From the NCBI GenBank assembly GCA_023432305.1, contig JAEYUT010000078.1:1-6644 (forward strand): DNA of 6,644 nt, written 5' to 3'. The position numbers and the translations under genes are program-made. Shown piece by piece: positions 6,223 through 6,644 of the stretch; positions within the stretch are counted from its first letter, which is position 1, and each line of letters starts with the position of its first letter. Below the pieces are notes generated by a model. The model ran no database searches and had not been told where the DNA came from. It saw only the letters and a list, made by a program, of their open reading frames with translations. This stretch comes from Actinomycetes bacterium. GTDB lineage: Bacteria; Actinomycetota; Actinomycetes; Actinomycetales; Microbacteriaceae.

Positions 6223-6253
6223 GGCCCGTGGCCGGATGAGCCGGCCGCGGGCC
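6223..6253 (+). terminator. Strong GC hairpin between the secreted-protein and lipoprotein genes
   Basis: Thirteen-base arms at 6223-6235 and 6241-6253 pair fully, with a single G-U pair and a 5-base loop (ATGAG). The stem is almost pure GC. It starts 12 bases after the upstream stop codon and ends 29 bases before the next ATG, leaving that gene's ribosome site free. There is no following T-run, which is common for actinobacterial terminators. It may end transcription, partly attenuate the lipoprotein gene, or protect the upstream mRNA end. Confidence 0.55.
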
Positions 6254-6266
6254 GCGCGCCACAGGC

Positions 6267-6274
6267 GGAAAGGA
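6267..6274 (+). promoter_or_regulatory. Ribosome binding site of the lipoprotein gene
   Basis: GGAAAGGA ends 8 bases before the ATG at 6283, a strong Shine-Dalgarno match that fixes this start. Confidence 0.75.
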
Positions 6275-6282
6275 CTCCGATC

Positions 6283-6644
6283 ATGAAGATGCGTGCGAGC
6301 TCCGCGATCCTCGCCTCCCTCCTCGCCCTCTCACTGAGCGGCTGCGGCGATCCGCGGGCGGACATCGACGCCGTGCACGTCGTCGAGACGTTCGAGCAGG
6401 CGGGCATCCCCATCACGGGCATGCGCGACGACTCGGCGAACGCATGCGCGTACGAGATCCCCTGCCGCCAGTCGGTCGTGACCGACCAGGTGACGGTGTG
6501 GCGCTTCGCCTCACGCGAGGACGCCGCGTCGTACGCGAAGCACATCGGTGCACATCAGTCGGATTTCATCGTGCTCGACTTCGCACCGGGTGCTCTCACG
6601 CCGACGCAGCGCGACGACGCAGCGAGCATGGTGGATTCCATGCA
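6283..6644 (+). CDS. Small lipoprotein of unknown function (partial, runs off the right edge)
   Basis: At least 120 residues are present before the window ends, still in an open frame. The N-terminus is a lipoprotein signal: MKMRASS, a Leu/Ala-rich stretch, and the lipobox LSGC with the lipidated cysteine at residue 21. The product should be anchored to the outer face of the cytoplasmic membrane. The mature part has a second cysteine pair, C55 and C61, in ACAYEIPC, plausibly a disulfide. The segment QSVVTDQVTVWRFASREDAASYAKHIG looks like a small alpha/beta fold, with a helix starting at SREDAA. No known domain is recognised. It lies downstream of the secreted DUF2599-like gene on the same strand, separated by a hairpin, which suggests a shared or partly attenuated transcript and a related envelope role. 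Confidence 0.8.
   Translation, partial: MKMRASSAILASLLALSLSGCGDPRADIDAVHVVETFEQAGIPITGMRDDSANACAYEIPCRQSVVTDQVTVWRFASREDAASYAKHIGAHQSDFIVLDFAPGALTPTQRDDAASMVDSM

Overview
The window comes from a very GC-rich, high-GC Gram-positive genome. The compact spacing, GC-rich third codon positions, TANNNT-type -10 boxes and the protein types (single-chain pyruvate carboxylase, orphan ParA ATPase, PadR plus multi-pass membrane protein pair, secreted DUF2599-like protein) best fit Actinobacteria, probably Microbacteriaceae such as Microbacterium. The genus is an inference; there is no rRNA or other marker here.

Left part (1-2413, minus strand): pyruvate carboxylase (pyc), running off the left edge. The reading frame matches the family on both sides of one in-frame amber codon (TAG at 1226-1228) that falls inside the biotin carboxylase domain, where the family normally has a conserved lysine. 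The gene is therefore either recently inactivated, read through or re-initiated, or wrongly sequenced at one base. An 82-bp gap (2414-2495) separates it from a divergent ParA/MinD-type ATPase gene (2496-3302, plus strand) with no ParB partner in view.

Middle (3321-5023, minus strand): a two-gene operon with a 4-base ATGA overlap, made of a PadR-family winged-helix regulator and a 453-residue multi-pass membrane protein. The regulator has no ATG, GTG or TTG start that covers its conserved N-terminus. Its frame is closed upstream by a TGA that lies eight codons after an in-frame ATG. The operon converges on the ParA gene with only 18 bases between stop codons.

Right part (5024-6644, plus strand): a 197-bp divergent regulatory region with a good promoter candidate, a symmetric interrupted dyad and a possible PadR operator. 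It is followed by a secreted protein of unknown function with a DUF2599-like C-terminus, a strong GC hairpin, and a small lipoprotein that runs off the right edge. These last two genes look like a small cell-envelope or secretion cassette. The PadR operon diverges from it across the shared intergenic region, so PadR may regulate both sides.

No mobile element, CRISPR array, tRNA or rRNA is visible. The points most worth checking are the amber codon in pyc, the unusual start of the PadR gene, and the exported-protein cassette with its structured control region.
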